Shown here: piece after piece, positions 1 through 9,600 of the stretch
Layout: the number at the start of each line of letters is the position of its first letter
How positions within the stretch are numbered: the stretch's first letter is position 1
Assembly (NCBI RefSeq): GCF_013204845.1
Contig: NZ_JABMKY010000012.1
Span: forward strand, 1 to 64,000
Source of the DNA: Paenibacillus qinlingensis
GTDB lineage: Bacteria > Bacillota > Bacilli > Paenibacillales > NBRC-103111
Direction: 5' to 3'
Length of the DNA: 64,000 nucleotides
Made by a program: the position numbers and the translations under genes
The notes under the pieces: generated by a model
Seen by the model: only the letters and a program-made list of their open reading frames with translations
What the model was told of the DNA's origin: nothing
Database searches by the model: none

Positions 1-90
1 ATGAACTATTACAATCACGAGCGCATCAAGAAAAAACTAAAAGGCATGAGCCCGGTACAGTACCGAACTCATGCCTCACAGGCTGCATAA
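1..90 (+). CDS. IS3-family transposase (OrfB), C-terminal end only
   Basis: The first 29 codons of the window encode the extreme C-terminus of an IS3/IS150-group DDE transposase. The string YYNHERIKKKLKGMSPVQYR is the typical ending of OrfB in this family, followed by a TAA stop at 88-90. The ATG at position 1 is probably an internal methionine, because the rest of the gene lies left of the window. The protein would cut and join the ends of the element. The matching element terminus follows at 97-121, so the element ends just before the injection-system cluster. Confidence 0.85.
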   Translation: MNYYNHERIKKKLKGMSPVQYRTHASQAA

Positions 91-96
91 CATAAA

Positions 97-121
97 TGTC
101 TAACTTTTGGGGGTCAGTTCA
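97..121. mobile_element. Right end (inverted repeat) of the IS3-family element
   Basis: Read outside-in on the minus strand, the sequence begins TGAACTGACCCCCAAAAGTT and continues to AGACA. This is the form of terminal inverted repeat I know from IS150/IS3-group elements. It begins 6 bp after the transposase stop, as expected. The chromosome resumes at about 122. The target duplication cannot be tested because the left end lies outside the window. Confidence 0.7.
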
Positions 122-156
122 GAACGATTGAACTTGTTCAGGACGGTCCTATCTAC

Positions 157-1845
157 TTACTCCGTGTCACTACCTGCCGAAGCCGCTTCTCTCATGGCCG
201 ACAATGCTTCGTCCAAGGAATCTCCGCTTCCGCCGCTACCTTGCACGACGCCTGCCATTTCGGCACTGTATGCCCACCAACGAACACGCACATTGCCTTG
301 CTCACCGGATTGTTGTACTTTCACGCCAATACGGAATGTGCCCTTCTGCGGGTAAGCAATCGTGCCGATTTTCACTTCAGGTGCATCCGACTCAAATTCG
401 CTGCCTTTAAATACCTCCGAAGCCCCGCCATATACGCGGTCACCACTAGAAAGAATATCCGAGAATGCATCGCCGCTTCGCTCTTCTAAACTTGTGATGA
501 TCAACACATTCCCTTCTCCGAGTCCGTGTACAATCTCTCCTGAGTAGAAGCTCTTCATCGCACGCCCGAATGGAGATACAGCAATCTTCGTGAAGGGCTC
601 AATTGGAATGTCGACATACCCGCTTACAATGCCGGCAATCCCGCTGCCACCGCCAGCTGGAATACCTAGATCAAATGACAGTTCGCTGATCAAAGGATTG
701 TAATTGACGTTCAACTCTGGCATTTGCCCTGGAGCCAAGGTTTTCACTTTGGACTTCGTTACGAATTGACCGGACGTTTCTTCTCGATATTGGCTGGCTT
801 GACCGAGTCGGTACATGACCGACGTATTGTAGACGTATTCACCGAACGGTACTTGCTCAACCGTTTCTATGACATAAGTCGGTCCGACTTGAATCAAACA
901 TATTTTGGCCAAATAAATGCACGGCTCCGATGGGGCTTCCAAGGATGCTTCCAAGGATTGCTTCACGAAATCCGACATTAACCGCTCTTTCACAGCTTCA
1001 GTCACGATGCTAATCTCACCAATGGACTGTGCTTGCAGCTCTAGCTGCCGATCATCCAGCTTCAAAGCCCCAGTTCCTGCTTTCACACCGACTATCGCTT
1101 TTACAGCAGCAGTACTATCGGCACGAAGCAGCACCTTCATTTCATATTCGCTTTCTTGCGCATCTTGCGGCTCTTGGAACACAATCGTCGTCCCGTTGAT
1201 CGCCTCTAGGCGATGAGCATCAAGCTCATATTGGAAGGACAATCTGCCAGCTTTCAGTGTTTTCTCAAAACGCAGCGTCATCTCGAACAATTGTCCCGGA
1301 TTCACATAGCGCGGTGTCGTTTGCAGGACGCGTACCTGCTTATCCTGATACAGGACAATCGTCTGATCTGACAACGAAGCCAGCGGCAATGATGCTGGGT
1401 CTGGCGCATCCTCACGGATAAACAGACGATAGCTTTCCAACACACGATTATAATCATTAATTTCGTCCGAACGGACGGAAGAGTTCGCTACGGCGTGTAC
1501 GGGTTCTTTTTCCTTTTCATCATAGGCAATACAGAGGTACACGTTCTTAGCGTACTGATTATTACTGAACCCATCCATCATGGACAGCTTCATCGTCATC
1601 GGAGATGGCACAACAATCTCCCGTCCTAAAGCATCAATAGCGGCACCCATTTCGACCGAAACGGACTTCTCATCCACGGCTACGACCTGCAGGCCTGTTA
1701 GAACACCAGAACCATGCAGCAACCGATTCATCATGCGGCGTTTATCATTGAAATACTTTTGCTCGGACTCGAAATCTCTGACCGTTAGCAGCTTCCCATA
1801 GAAATACCGATTGCGTTCAAACGGGTAATAACGTGATTTTTTCAT
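157..1845 (-). CDS. eCIS-cluster accessory protein of unknown function (562 aa)
   Basis: This is the last gene of the injection-system cluster, 29 bp after the tail protein gene. The N-terminal 60 residues carry RNRYFYGKLLTVRDFE, then YFNDKRR and LLHGSGVLTGL. I recall this signature from uncharacterised proteins encoded in eCIS and phage-tail-like clusters, and I know no assigned function. There is no signal peptide or membrane segment. The middle looks beta-rich and the C-terminus is Gly/Ser/Ala-rich. The ATG follows a GAGGGTATCC-type ribosome site. The stop is only 36 bp from the IS3 end, but the protein appears complete. A distal baseplate, fibre-attachment or cargo-related role is a guess from position only. 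Confidence 0.7.
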   Translation of the reverse strand: MKKSRYYPFERNRYFYGKLLTVRDFESEQKYFNDKRRMMNRLLHGSGVLTGLQVVAVDEKSVSVEMGAAIDALGREIVVPSPMTMKLSMMDGFSNNQYAKNVYLCIAYDEKEKEPVHAVANSSVRSDEINDYNRVLESYRLFIREDAPDPASLPLASLSDQTIVLYQDKQVRVLQTTPRYVNPGQLFEMTLRFEKTLKAGRLSFQYELDAHRLEAINGTTIVFQEPQDAQESEYEMKVLLRADSTAAVKAIVGVKAGTGALKLDDRQLELQAQSIGEISIVTEAVKERLMSDFVKQSLEASLEAPSEPCIYLAKICLIQVGPTYVIETVEQVPFGEYVYNTSVMYRLGQASQYREETSGQFVTKSKVKTLAPGQMPELNVNYNPLISELSFDLGIPAGGGSGIAGIVSGYVDIPIEPFTKIAVSPFGRAMKSFYSGEIVHGLGEGNVLIITSLEERSGDAFSDILSSGDRVYGGASEVFKGSEFESDAPEVKIGTIAYPQKGTFRIGVKVQQSGEQGNVRVRWWAYSAEMAGVVQGSGGSGDSLDEALSAMREAASAGSDTE

Positions 1846-1874
1846 AGGGATACCCTCACCTTCTCTACCATTTA

Positions 1875-3992
1875 TTATTCGATTTCGGAATCTAGTCCCA
1901 AGCGCGTATGTATATCCATCCGTTTATCACGATCCACATCAATCAGCACCGTATTGTAAGGCATCGATGAGCGCTGATCGAGGGTTAATAAAGTTGGCTC
2001 AGACAAGTACGTATTAATACCGAGGTAGGTATGCATATCCGCATACATCCAAGGCTGCAGCACAATCAATTTGCCTTCAGTATAAGCCGGTTTCTGATCT
2101 TCAATAATGTGCTCAATCACTAAGCGCTGTTCATCTGTACGCACACTTTCTGGCCTCAGCAGTACGCAGAAGGTATACGGATTGTCGCCATACAACTGGG
2201 TAAAAAGCTGCCTCAGCTCTGATGTTTCTTGCATTTGCTTAAATTGAAAATATTCTAATATAAATGGCTCAGCGCCCGTGTAAATATGGAGCATATGCAT
2301 CAAGCCCTCGCGCGTACCCCGCAGCTTGTATAGCTCAGGTGCCCGCTTGATAAGCTCTCTCAGCTTCTTCTCACCCCAGGCCTCGTGCTCTGTAATCGCG
2401 AGCCAACCACCCAACCATTCCAAGTACGGACCCGACACCGCATCTGGATCAAAATGACCCGAAATCCGATCAATCCTATCCTCCATATCGTCAAAAAATG
2501 TACTAAACATCGCTAGGAACCGCTCCAAGAAAGGGCTATGTTCCTCATCCTGTTGATACATCGGCGGCAAATACGCGATGAGCGAGGTGCGAGGGTAATA
2601 CACCCTCAACTTGCGAATAAACGGTGATTTCTGCTCACTGCCGATCAGCTCGATTTTGAACCAGAGATATCGGCCCTTCGCATTCATCAGCAGCGCATCC
2701 TTTGGATTCAGAATCGGCTCTGACCAGAGATCGCGCGTCGCTCTTAGCTTTTCTTTAACCGAGATATTCGGATCCGTGAAATAGCTAGTGAGATTTACGT
2801 AATCCCCATCAACCATTCCTTCACTTTCGTCTGAGGCATAATACGAAAACCGAACCTGCGTCTCCTCTGGGATATCGGCTTCCAACCGTATTTTGTGCCA
2901 CGTCGTCTCCGTCTCTGTCGTATCGAGATCAGCAGAAAAGTACACAGCCTCTGGCAATTGCGTATCTTCCAGCAGCATCGTCCGTGCTCGAAGATCCAGC
3001 AAGCTAATCTGGCCGCTTATCCGATCAAACACATACAGGCGATTGCGCCCATCCAGCACTAATTTATCTGTGCGTCCCCGGAAGCCTGTTACCTTATCCA
3101 ATGAGGTACCGTTGCCGCGATATTTTAAAATAAACCGCTCCGTCACACCCTCTTGCTGCGCGTAACCGCTATCCCCTATATAGAGATTATGATTCGTATC
3201 AATGGAAATGCCGGCAAATCGCCCCTCCTGCTCCAATTGGAAATGGAACGGCTCTCGCCCATCCTCGTGGAACACCGTCACCGACCTAAGCTGGTTATCC
3301 AGCAGGGCAACCGTGCCATCTGCCGCCGCAGTATAATAGCGATCTTGCAGCTTCGAAATCGCAATAGCCTCTGGCATTTGGTGTGCGTCATGTTCATACA
3401 CACGTATCACTTCGCCTGCCGAATTCCACTGTATAATGCCAATCCGACCATCCTTGGGGACTTCGGGACTTCCATTCATACCAACCGCAATATCCAAAGG
3501 AACCGCTATAAATAGCGTATTCGCGGTTTGAAGCTTCGTATTCAGAGATAGGGGATATAAACTTAAACCTTCCCAATTTTGAACCGCCCACATGGTTTGA
3601 CCATTCGAGATGGAGTAGAGGGCAAGCCTTCTCTCCGTGCTCTCACTGCTATCAGCAATCACAAGAAGATCTGACATCGATGCAAGCATCGCTTGTGAGC
3701 TGAATAACTCGTGACCATGACGAAACAATAACTCCCTATGTCGACTTTCATCATCATAAATCCACACATTCGCCGACTCATCCAGCAAAATCAACTTCCG
3801 CCCAGGAGCCACCGTCATATCGCGAATAGGAGGAATCCCTTCAAGCTCATCCGTGCGAACGATGCGATGAATGCTGTACTTCTCCGATTGCTGGATTGAA
3901 AAACCTTGCTCCAACATATGAACATTCGCATCAAAGCCTTCTTCCCAATCCATTCTTTTGTTTAGCGAAAAAAATGTTTGTCCATCCTGCAT
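1875..3992 (-). CDS. Phage tail-like protein with N-terminal propeller-like region and C-terminal TIGR02242-type domain
   Basis: The 705-residue protein has two parts. Residues 1 to about 380 contain repeated short beta units (ILLDESANVWIYD, LYIGDSG, LYVFDRISG) resembling a beta-propeller or NHL arrangement. Residues about 480-620 contain YLPPMYQQDEEHSPFLERFL, then FDDMEDRID, YLEWLGGWLA and LYKLRGTREG. This pattern is typical of the phage tail protein domain TIGR02242 (P2 gpI-like), found in baseplates of phages and eCIS. The start ATG follows AAGAGGTGACGAACG. It probably sits at the outer baseplate. The propeller-like N-terminus could be a ligand-facing part, which is an inference. Confidence 0.8.
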   Translation of the reverse strand: MQDGQTFFSLNKRMDWEEGFDANVHMLEQGFSIQQSEKYSIHRIVRTDELEGIPPIRDMTVAPGRKLILLDESANVWIYDDESRHRELLFRHGHELFSSQAMLASMSDLLVIADSSESTERRLALYSISNGQTMWAVQNWEGLSLYPLSLNTKLQTANTLFIAVPLDIAVGMNGSPEVPKDGRIGIIQWNSAGEVIRVYEHDAHQMPEAIAISKLQDRYYTAAADGTVALLDNQLRSVTVFHEDGREPFHFQLEQEGRFAGISIDTNHNLYIGDSGYAQQEGVTERFILKYRGNGTSLDKVTGFRGRTDKLVLDGRNRLYVFDRISGQISLLDLRARTMLLEDTQLPEAVYFSADLDTTETETTWHKIRLEADIPEETQVRFSYYASDESEGMVDGDYVNLTSYFTDPNISVKEKLRATRDLWSEPILNPKDALLMNAKGRYLWFKIELIGSEQKSPFIRKLRVYYPRTSLIAYLPPMYQQDEEHSPFLERFLAMFSTFFDDMEDRIDRISGHFDPDAVSGPYLEWLGGWLAITEHEAWGEKKLRELIKRAPELYKLRGTREGLMHMLHIYTGAEPFILEYFQFKQMQETSELRQLFTQLYGDNPYTFCVLLRPESVRTDEQRLVIEHIIEDQKPAYTEGKLIVLQPWMYADMHTYLGINTYLSEPTLLTLDQRSSMPYNTVLIDVDRDKRMDIHTRLGLDSEIE

Positions 3993-4385
3993 CGTTCGTC
4001 ACCTCTTTTCTATAGCTGAACCCAAAACCTGCTGTGGTGTATTGTCCGTCGCCTCAAACAAATTAAATGGATTTTATGCTGCTAATTTTGCTGATTCTCC
4101 CCATCTGGGAGCAATAGCTGGATTTCCTACAGTTAAGTTCCGCCAATATTCACCAAACTACCGATTCGGATCAAATTAGCTGTACTTTTTCCATCTAATC
4201 GCTAAATCCAAGGCAATATGGCAAAATTAGCTGTATATTTTACATCTATTTGAAAGCTAGCTACTCAACTGAGCACTACTTCTACTTCTACTTCTACTTC
4301 TACTTCTACTTCTACTTCTACTTCTACTTCTACTTCTACTTCTACTTCTACTTAAACATATCCCAACCGCCAACCACACCAGCAC
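3993..4385. other. 393-bp gap inside the eCIS cluster
   Basis: No convincing gene is present. The gap has two imperfect copies of an AAATTAGCTGTA-like motif (near 4176 and 4223) and ends in the TACTTC microsatellite listed separately. I see no clear terminator. The distal two genes may therefore be read through from upstream or have their own promoter. An interval this long is unusual in an otherwise tightly packed operon. Confidence 0.6.
4277..4353. repeat. Hexanucleotide microsatellite (TACTTC), 12 full copies plus 5 nt
   Basis: Perfect tandem copies of TACTTC run from 4277 to 4348, followed by TACTT. The tract is intergenic, between the second baseplate-J gene (ends 4386) and the tail protein gene (starts 3992), in the untranslated part of the minus-strand transcript. 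Perfect tracts of this length are prone to slipped-strand length change. Confidence 0.95.
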
Positions 4386-6620
4386 TTACAAATCCGTCTG
4401 ACTAATCGTCTCGATCTCATGATTGCCAGAGTAGACTAACGCATATGGCGGGATATGAATATCCCCAGCGCCATCCTTGTGGAAGCCTGTGCCTTCGGCA
4501 TCAAGCCAAATGTCCTGTACATACACGACACCTTTGATGCGGGAAATAACGCCGTAAATATCTCCCTTATACACGGTCCGTCCAAAACGCCAACCTTCCG
4601 CGCCCTGCCCATGATCCATCGGCTGAAGCAGATTGCGGAGCTCGATCGCGATGCGCCGTTGCTCGTTCTTATACTTCGGCTCCATCACCACGACGGCGTG
4701 GACGGTGATCTTAATATACTCTGCTGGAATGACATGCAGCTCCGTTGTCAAAAGCCGATGACGATCCAGATGCATCTTGATCGTCTGCAAGAACCCCTTG
4801 CCAGCCTTCGGCTTGTCGCTCTCGCTGTAAGGCACGACCACCACGGTCATCTGCGCCGGCGCCGATACCCGTGGGAAGTCTCGCATCCCCGGCTTATACA
4901 GCGGGATGGCTTTCACCCGCGCGACGCGGAGACCCGGCGCCGCCTTCGCGAGCGCCTCGTAGTCCTCGGCGGTCACCGCGCGCGTTGGCGCAGCCAGCTC
5001 GCGCTGCACGCGCAGCTTCGCTTGCGCGAGCGTCTCTACCTCCAGGCCGCCACGCGCCGGAAACGGATTCGTTACGTTCACGCCTGGCGAAGCCGTGAAC
5101 CCGGTCACGAGGCCGTCCTTCACGTTGCCTCGTACGCCCCCGCCCGCCTGCAAGACCAGGAACCGAATGTTCGGTTCCACGGACTTGCGCGGCACTAACC
5201 CCGCTTCGTTATTCCCGAAGCGGATCGTCCCTGCAACAGCGTCGTAGACGTAGTGGCGGTCCGTCGACTTCGAGTTATCGAAGTCATCCACGGCCGTCCA
5301 GTCGTCCCAGACGAAGCTGTCTTCCCCCCGCGGGCGGTAGCCGACCTGCAGCAGCATGCTGCTGGGCTTATACACGCGTCCGCGGCTGATCTCAAGGGTC
5401 TGTCCAGGCAGGCCCTTGCTGCCTCCCACATATCGGCTGTAGTCAAACTCAGCCGTATAGGCAACAAGCCGCACCCGCTGCGCACCCTGCGGCGGGATAC
5501 TGCCATGCACCCCGTCGCCGAAACGAAGACGGGTTATCCTACGGGCCGAATCCTGCTGCAATTCACAGCAGAGTTCAGTTGGCCCGCAAGTACTTAAATC
5601 AGCGACCGTATGCCAGTCGCGCCAACGGCTCTGCTCGTCCAGTACTTGAATCGTGTGCAGGCCGTTATAAGCGAGATACGAGCTCAGCTCGAAGCTCTGA
5701 TGTGGCTCTCCCGAAGAACTGAAAGCCGTCACCTCGCTAAAGGTTTCCTGCTCCACTGCCTTAACGGCATTGAGCGTAATCTTCTCAATTTTGGGAGCCA
5801 GCTCGTAGCCGTCCTCCTCCAGTGTACAGCAGAGCCAATAGCGGCCCCGGTCATCGGCCGGATACAAGGACATGGGCTTCATTTCCGAGGTAATGAAAAA
5901 CTTAAACTCCCCACTTTGCGAGAGATGAACCGTGGTATCGCTCTTCGGCTCAATCGGCAGCCAACTCTCCGACTGTCCATCTCCGCCTGCTCCTGCGAAT
6001 GACCAAGCAACTTTGGCAGATGAAATCATCGGTGCCAACTTTTCTGCATGATGGCTTACGGTCACAGGATAGCGGTCAAACAAATTAAAATAGATCGAAA
6101 TCTCCGTATCCATTGGCAATGCCTGATCAAAACCGAGATACAGATGGGCTCCCTTGCGGGCATCAGCACCAAACGCATAGAAAGCAATTTTGGCCTGATT
6201 GTTTGACGTATAATCAGCAGCAGCCGTTTCCGTACGTACGAGCACCTTCTCCAAGGCAGCTGGAACTACCTGTACCGTACTCTGCGTCTCAAAACGCAGC
6301 TCCATCGCGGACAGCGGCGTCCCTTTAGGGAGCACAAGCTGCTGCGCAGCGCCAGTAAATGTCACATCGCAAACCGCGGACACCGCATCACGAGGACGAA
6401 TCCCCAACAGTTTTAGAAACTTACGTTCACTGCGCTCCGTCACCCGATTTAAGTAATATTGCTGCATCTCTGTCATCCATGACATCAGCTCCAGCAGCGT
6501 AATCCCTGGATCATGCTCATTCTCATCTGTCCATTCTGGAAATAGTTTTGGAATCGACTTCCGCGCCTCCATCACCATTTGTTCGAACATCCGGTCATCT
6601 AAATTGGGAATTGGCAGCAC
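4386..6620 (-). CDS. Baseplate J-like wedge protein (Afp12-like, 744 aa)
   Basis: This is one of two baseplate-J family wedge proteins, the T4 gp6-like parts that form the ring around the hub in contractile systems. The N-terminal segment has PEWTDENEHDPGITLLELMS and WMTEMQQYYLNR, typical of Afp11/Afp12-type proteins. The middle contains RFGDGVHGSIPP, and the second half (about 490-640) contains LVTGFTASPGVNVTNPFPA, then AVTAEDYEALAKAAPGLRVARVKA, split here at the natural break between motif and helix. The start is GTG, with AAGGAGGTGAGCACAA in front. It lies just downstream of the larger J protein. The length suits the Afp12 position. Confidence 0.87.
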   Translation of the reverse strand: MLPIPNLDDRMFEQMVMEARKSIPKLFPEWTDENEHDPGITLLELMSWMTEMQQYYLNRVTERSERKFLKLLGIRPRDAVSAVCDVTFTGAAQQLVLPKGTPLSAMELRFETQSTVQVVPAALEKVLVRTETAAADYTSNNQAKIAFYAFGADARKGAHLYLGFDQALPMDTEISIYFNLFDRYPVTVSHHAEKLAPMISSAKVAWSFAGAGGDGQSESWLPIEPKSDTTVHLSQSGEFKFFITSEMKPMSLYPADDRGRYWLCCTLEEDGYELAPKIEKITLNAVKAVEQETFSEVTAFSSSGEPHQSFELSSYLAYNGLHTIQVLDEQSRWRDWHTVADLSTCGPTELCCELQQDSARRITRLRFGDGVHGSIPPQGAQRVRLVAYTAEFDYSRYVGGSKGLPGQTLEISRGRVYKPSSMLLQVGYRPRGEDSFVWDDWTAVDDFDNSKSTDRHYVYDAVAGTIRFGNNEAGLVPRKSVEPNIRFLVLQAGGGVRGNVKDGLVTGFTASPGVNVTNPFPARGGLEVETLAQAKLRVQRELAAPTRAVTAEDYEALAKAAPGLRVARVKAIPLYKPGMRDFPRVSAPAQMTVVVVPYSESDKPKAGKGFLQTIKMHLDRHRLLTTELHVIPAEYIKITVHAVVVMEPKYKNEQRRIAIELRNLLQPMDHGQGAEGWRFGRTVYKGDIYGVISRIKGVVYVQDIWLDAEGTGFHKDGAGDIHIPPYALVYSGNHEIETISQTDL

Positions 6621-6634
6621 TTGTGCTCACCTCC

Positions 6635-6689
6635 TTAAAGTTTTCTTTAGAAAACTAGCTTCGTAAGAGTACGCTTAAAGTTTTCTACT
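6635..6689. repeat. Hairpin mini-element, copy A, next to the ribosome site of the 744-aa J gene
   Basis: The plus strand reads AGTTTTCTTTAGAAAACT followed by CTTCGTAAG, with a second AAAGTTTTCT at the far side. The core is an 8-bp perfect stem. On the transcribed strand the hairpin ends directly before the AGGAGG of the next gene. A closely similar element sits at 19083-19140 in the equivalent position of another gene of the cluster. Confidence 0.7.
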
Positions 6690-9600
6690 ATAATACGTTC
6701 ACAACCACCTTGTGCTTACCGCTCACAATAATGCTATGCGGCAACGATGGCAGACGATTCACATCCAACTCCACGCGCTCGCCGTCTTCGATTTTGTAGA
6801 CGGTCATATACAGTTTTTCCACATGGCTGATCGCTCGAATTGATTTCAACAGCGCGTAAAAGACGGAAGGATGGATCTGTGCACCGATGGCCCAACCTTT
6901 ATTATCAAAATTGCCCGTTAACGGGTCAAGGAATCGATTTAATTTCTCAATCGCCTGAATTTCCGTGAGAACGACCGTATCCATCCCCTCAACAGCGACA
7001 ATAGCTGAAACCGATATTTCCATATACACGGGCTCAATAACCTGCAAACGTTCGGGGAAAGCAACCAAACTTGAGGCACGCCCCAGAATGAATCGTTCCA
7101 CTTGTTTTTTTAGCTCAGGAAACGTTGAACTGCCTAGTTGGCCCTCTTTTGGCAAAATAACAAGCGTCATTGCTCCGATTTCTTTCTTCATATACGCATT
7201 CCGATTCGGAATACACGTCACCTTCGCGATGTTCGGATAGGCTTCTCTAGCCAACCACTCGTAGTCTTTAGAGGAAACAGCTCGGTTACGATGCTTCAAC
7301 ATCTCTGGTCCTCGCACTAACGCAGACTCCAGCTTCTCCGCTTGACAGCCGCCTGATGCGGGCTCAGGGTTATACACCTCACCCACAAAAGCTATCGAAT
7401 CCTGCATCTGATTGATCTGACGAGCAGGGACATTGCCGATTTGGCCCATAGTAACTTGGTAGGTGACTTTCATTTGCTCTAGTCCGCCCTTCGGCGGGTG
7501 CATCCCATGAACACCATCCCCTACACGTATGCGTCCAAAAGTGTGGTCAATCACATAATGCCGATCTCGGTTACTCGATAACGTCAAATCGCGAACCGAG
7601 GTCCAACGAACCCATACCTGCAGAATATTGCCCTCTGAATCACGGCGAATGTCCATAAGTGGCGTTCCAGATAATTCATACTCGGAGATATCCTCTTCCG
7701 TCACGAACTCGGTCTCATCCACCCATACTTCCTCAGAAACGATTCCTTGTCTGCTGAGTTGGTATTCCGTTTCTTCCAGTCCTTTGACCTCAGGAACTTC
7801 ACCTGTAATCGTCTCCTGCTGGAGGACATGAACCGTATTCATATACACACCTTGAATCGTCGGAATCTGTACATGTCCCGTCACATCATCATAGATATCA
7901 TCCCGATTTGTAGCCCGAATCCAGTAACCTTCTTGACCGAATAGAGAGACGCCTGCAAAATCAGATGGACCCACGAACTGCACCGTACCGCTTTGCGTCA
8001 AGCCATTCGTTTCATCGATAACCTTGAGTGCCACCCACTCTGGCGGCGTACCTGGGAGCAAACCTGCTCGCAAATACTCCCACTCTAGCATAGGGACGTC
8101 ATGCTCCGAGAATCGTTGTTGTTTAATCGAGACGAATATTGAAATAGGACCTTTCACAGGCGGTGTATCAAAAGAAAAACATAACGCTGGATGGCTTCCC
8201 TCCAAAGGCTGGAAGGGTTCAAATCCACCTGCCAATTGACGGCTATGCTTAGTCCGTTCTTCGAAAACGGTGCTATTATAGGACAGACAGCGATCTGCTT
8301 GATAAAGACGATCCTCATATTCATACGTCAGCGCTACGTCGTCAATCCAAGGTGATAAATATAAGGCCTGCGCGATATACGCATTTTCGATATGTAAAAT
8401 CCGTGCTCGAATCCAGCGATTCTCATTCCCGTTCACATAAGTAGCCTGAAGATCAGGCGGACAGCGGAACTCAATCTCCTTGCGAACCTTTTGCTGTACA
8501 GGGTAGTAAAAGAGCTTCTCTGCATCCTTGCCCACATCAAGCCGCACCCACGTCGTACCATTCCAATATTCCCAAGCCACTTGAAGAACCGTCACATGCA
8601 CAACAGGTGCTTTATCGAACTTGTTCTTCTTCATGACCATTTTCCAGTCAACTTGATCTGCGTTTTCCGCCCCAAAACGATGCTCAATCGCCTGCAGCCC
8701 GAAGCTCAACTTAATATCACCATTGGTTTTCGTAAACACTTCCTGACTGCCAATATAGAAGGAGCCATACAGAGCGAATTGATCACCAAATGGATAGAAC
8801 CCCGAAGGATCCGCATCAATATCATTGTAAAACATCTGATCAGGGGGAATACCGCCCGTTTCAAGTGTATCTACATAGTCTGTTTTGAAAGAAATATGAT
8901 CCATAGAAAGCCTGCTGTCAGCGAGCGTCGTACCACCAGATTGGAGTGGCTTTAATCGGCATTGAATCCAGCGACCGCTCTGGCCATTCACTTCTTTGAG
9001 AGCAAGCTCTTCACGGACACTTTTGAGCAAAATAATCCGATTGCCCTGCGCCTCAACGGCATCAAATGCTTTCCAACCATCAGCTGTTGCGTACAGCCAT
9101 TCCGTAAGAGCTGGATCTGCCAGTTGGCTGGACATCCCGAACTCCTCAAAGCGTTTCGTCGAGTTCCGGAATTCGATCTCAATCCGTGCCGGATTGGTTA
9201 CCGTGAAAAGGGAACTGTGCTCTAAGTACAAGGCATGCTCCTGCAAATTATCCCCATCCTGAAGACGAAACAACTTCTTCGGAAACGCATAACCGTGACG
9301 ACTAGCAAGTAAGAAGTCATCCGTAACGCGGACAATGATATCCTGTTTGCGACTCGTCACATAAATGCTCGAGAGCACGGCCGGCGTCAACAATGCACTG
9401 CGTGCCGTTTCATATAGAATCGTATCGGCCTCTATTGCAGCGGCAATTTGCGTGCCAGCCGAAATAAACACAGATTCTTTCGTTCCTTCGTTTAATGCAA
9501 ATGTCAGGTAGCTACTAGCCGGTCTTGCTGGAAGCAGCGTGACATCGAACATATTTAGAAATGAGATCAGGTTCTTCGTCGGTACGCGATTCAATCGCTT

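Noticed and set aside
4455..5198. 247-codon plus-strand frame opposite the 744-aa J gene
   Set aside because: It is antisense to a well-supported baseplate gene and has no ribosome site or recognisable domain.
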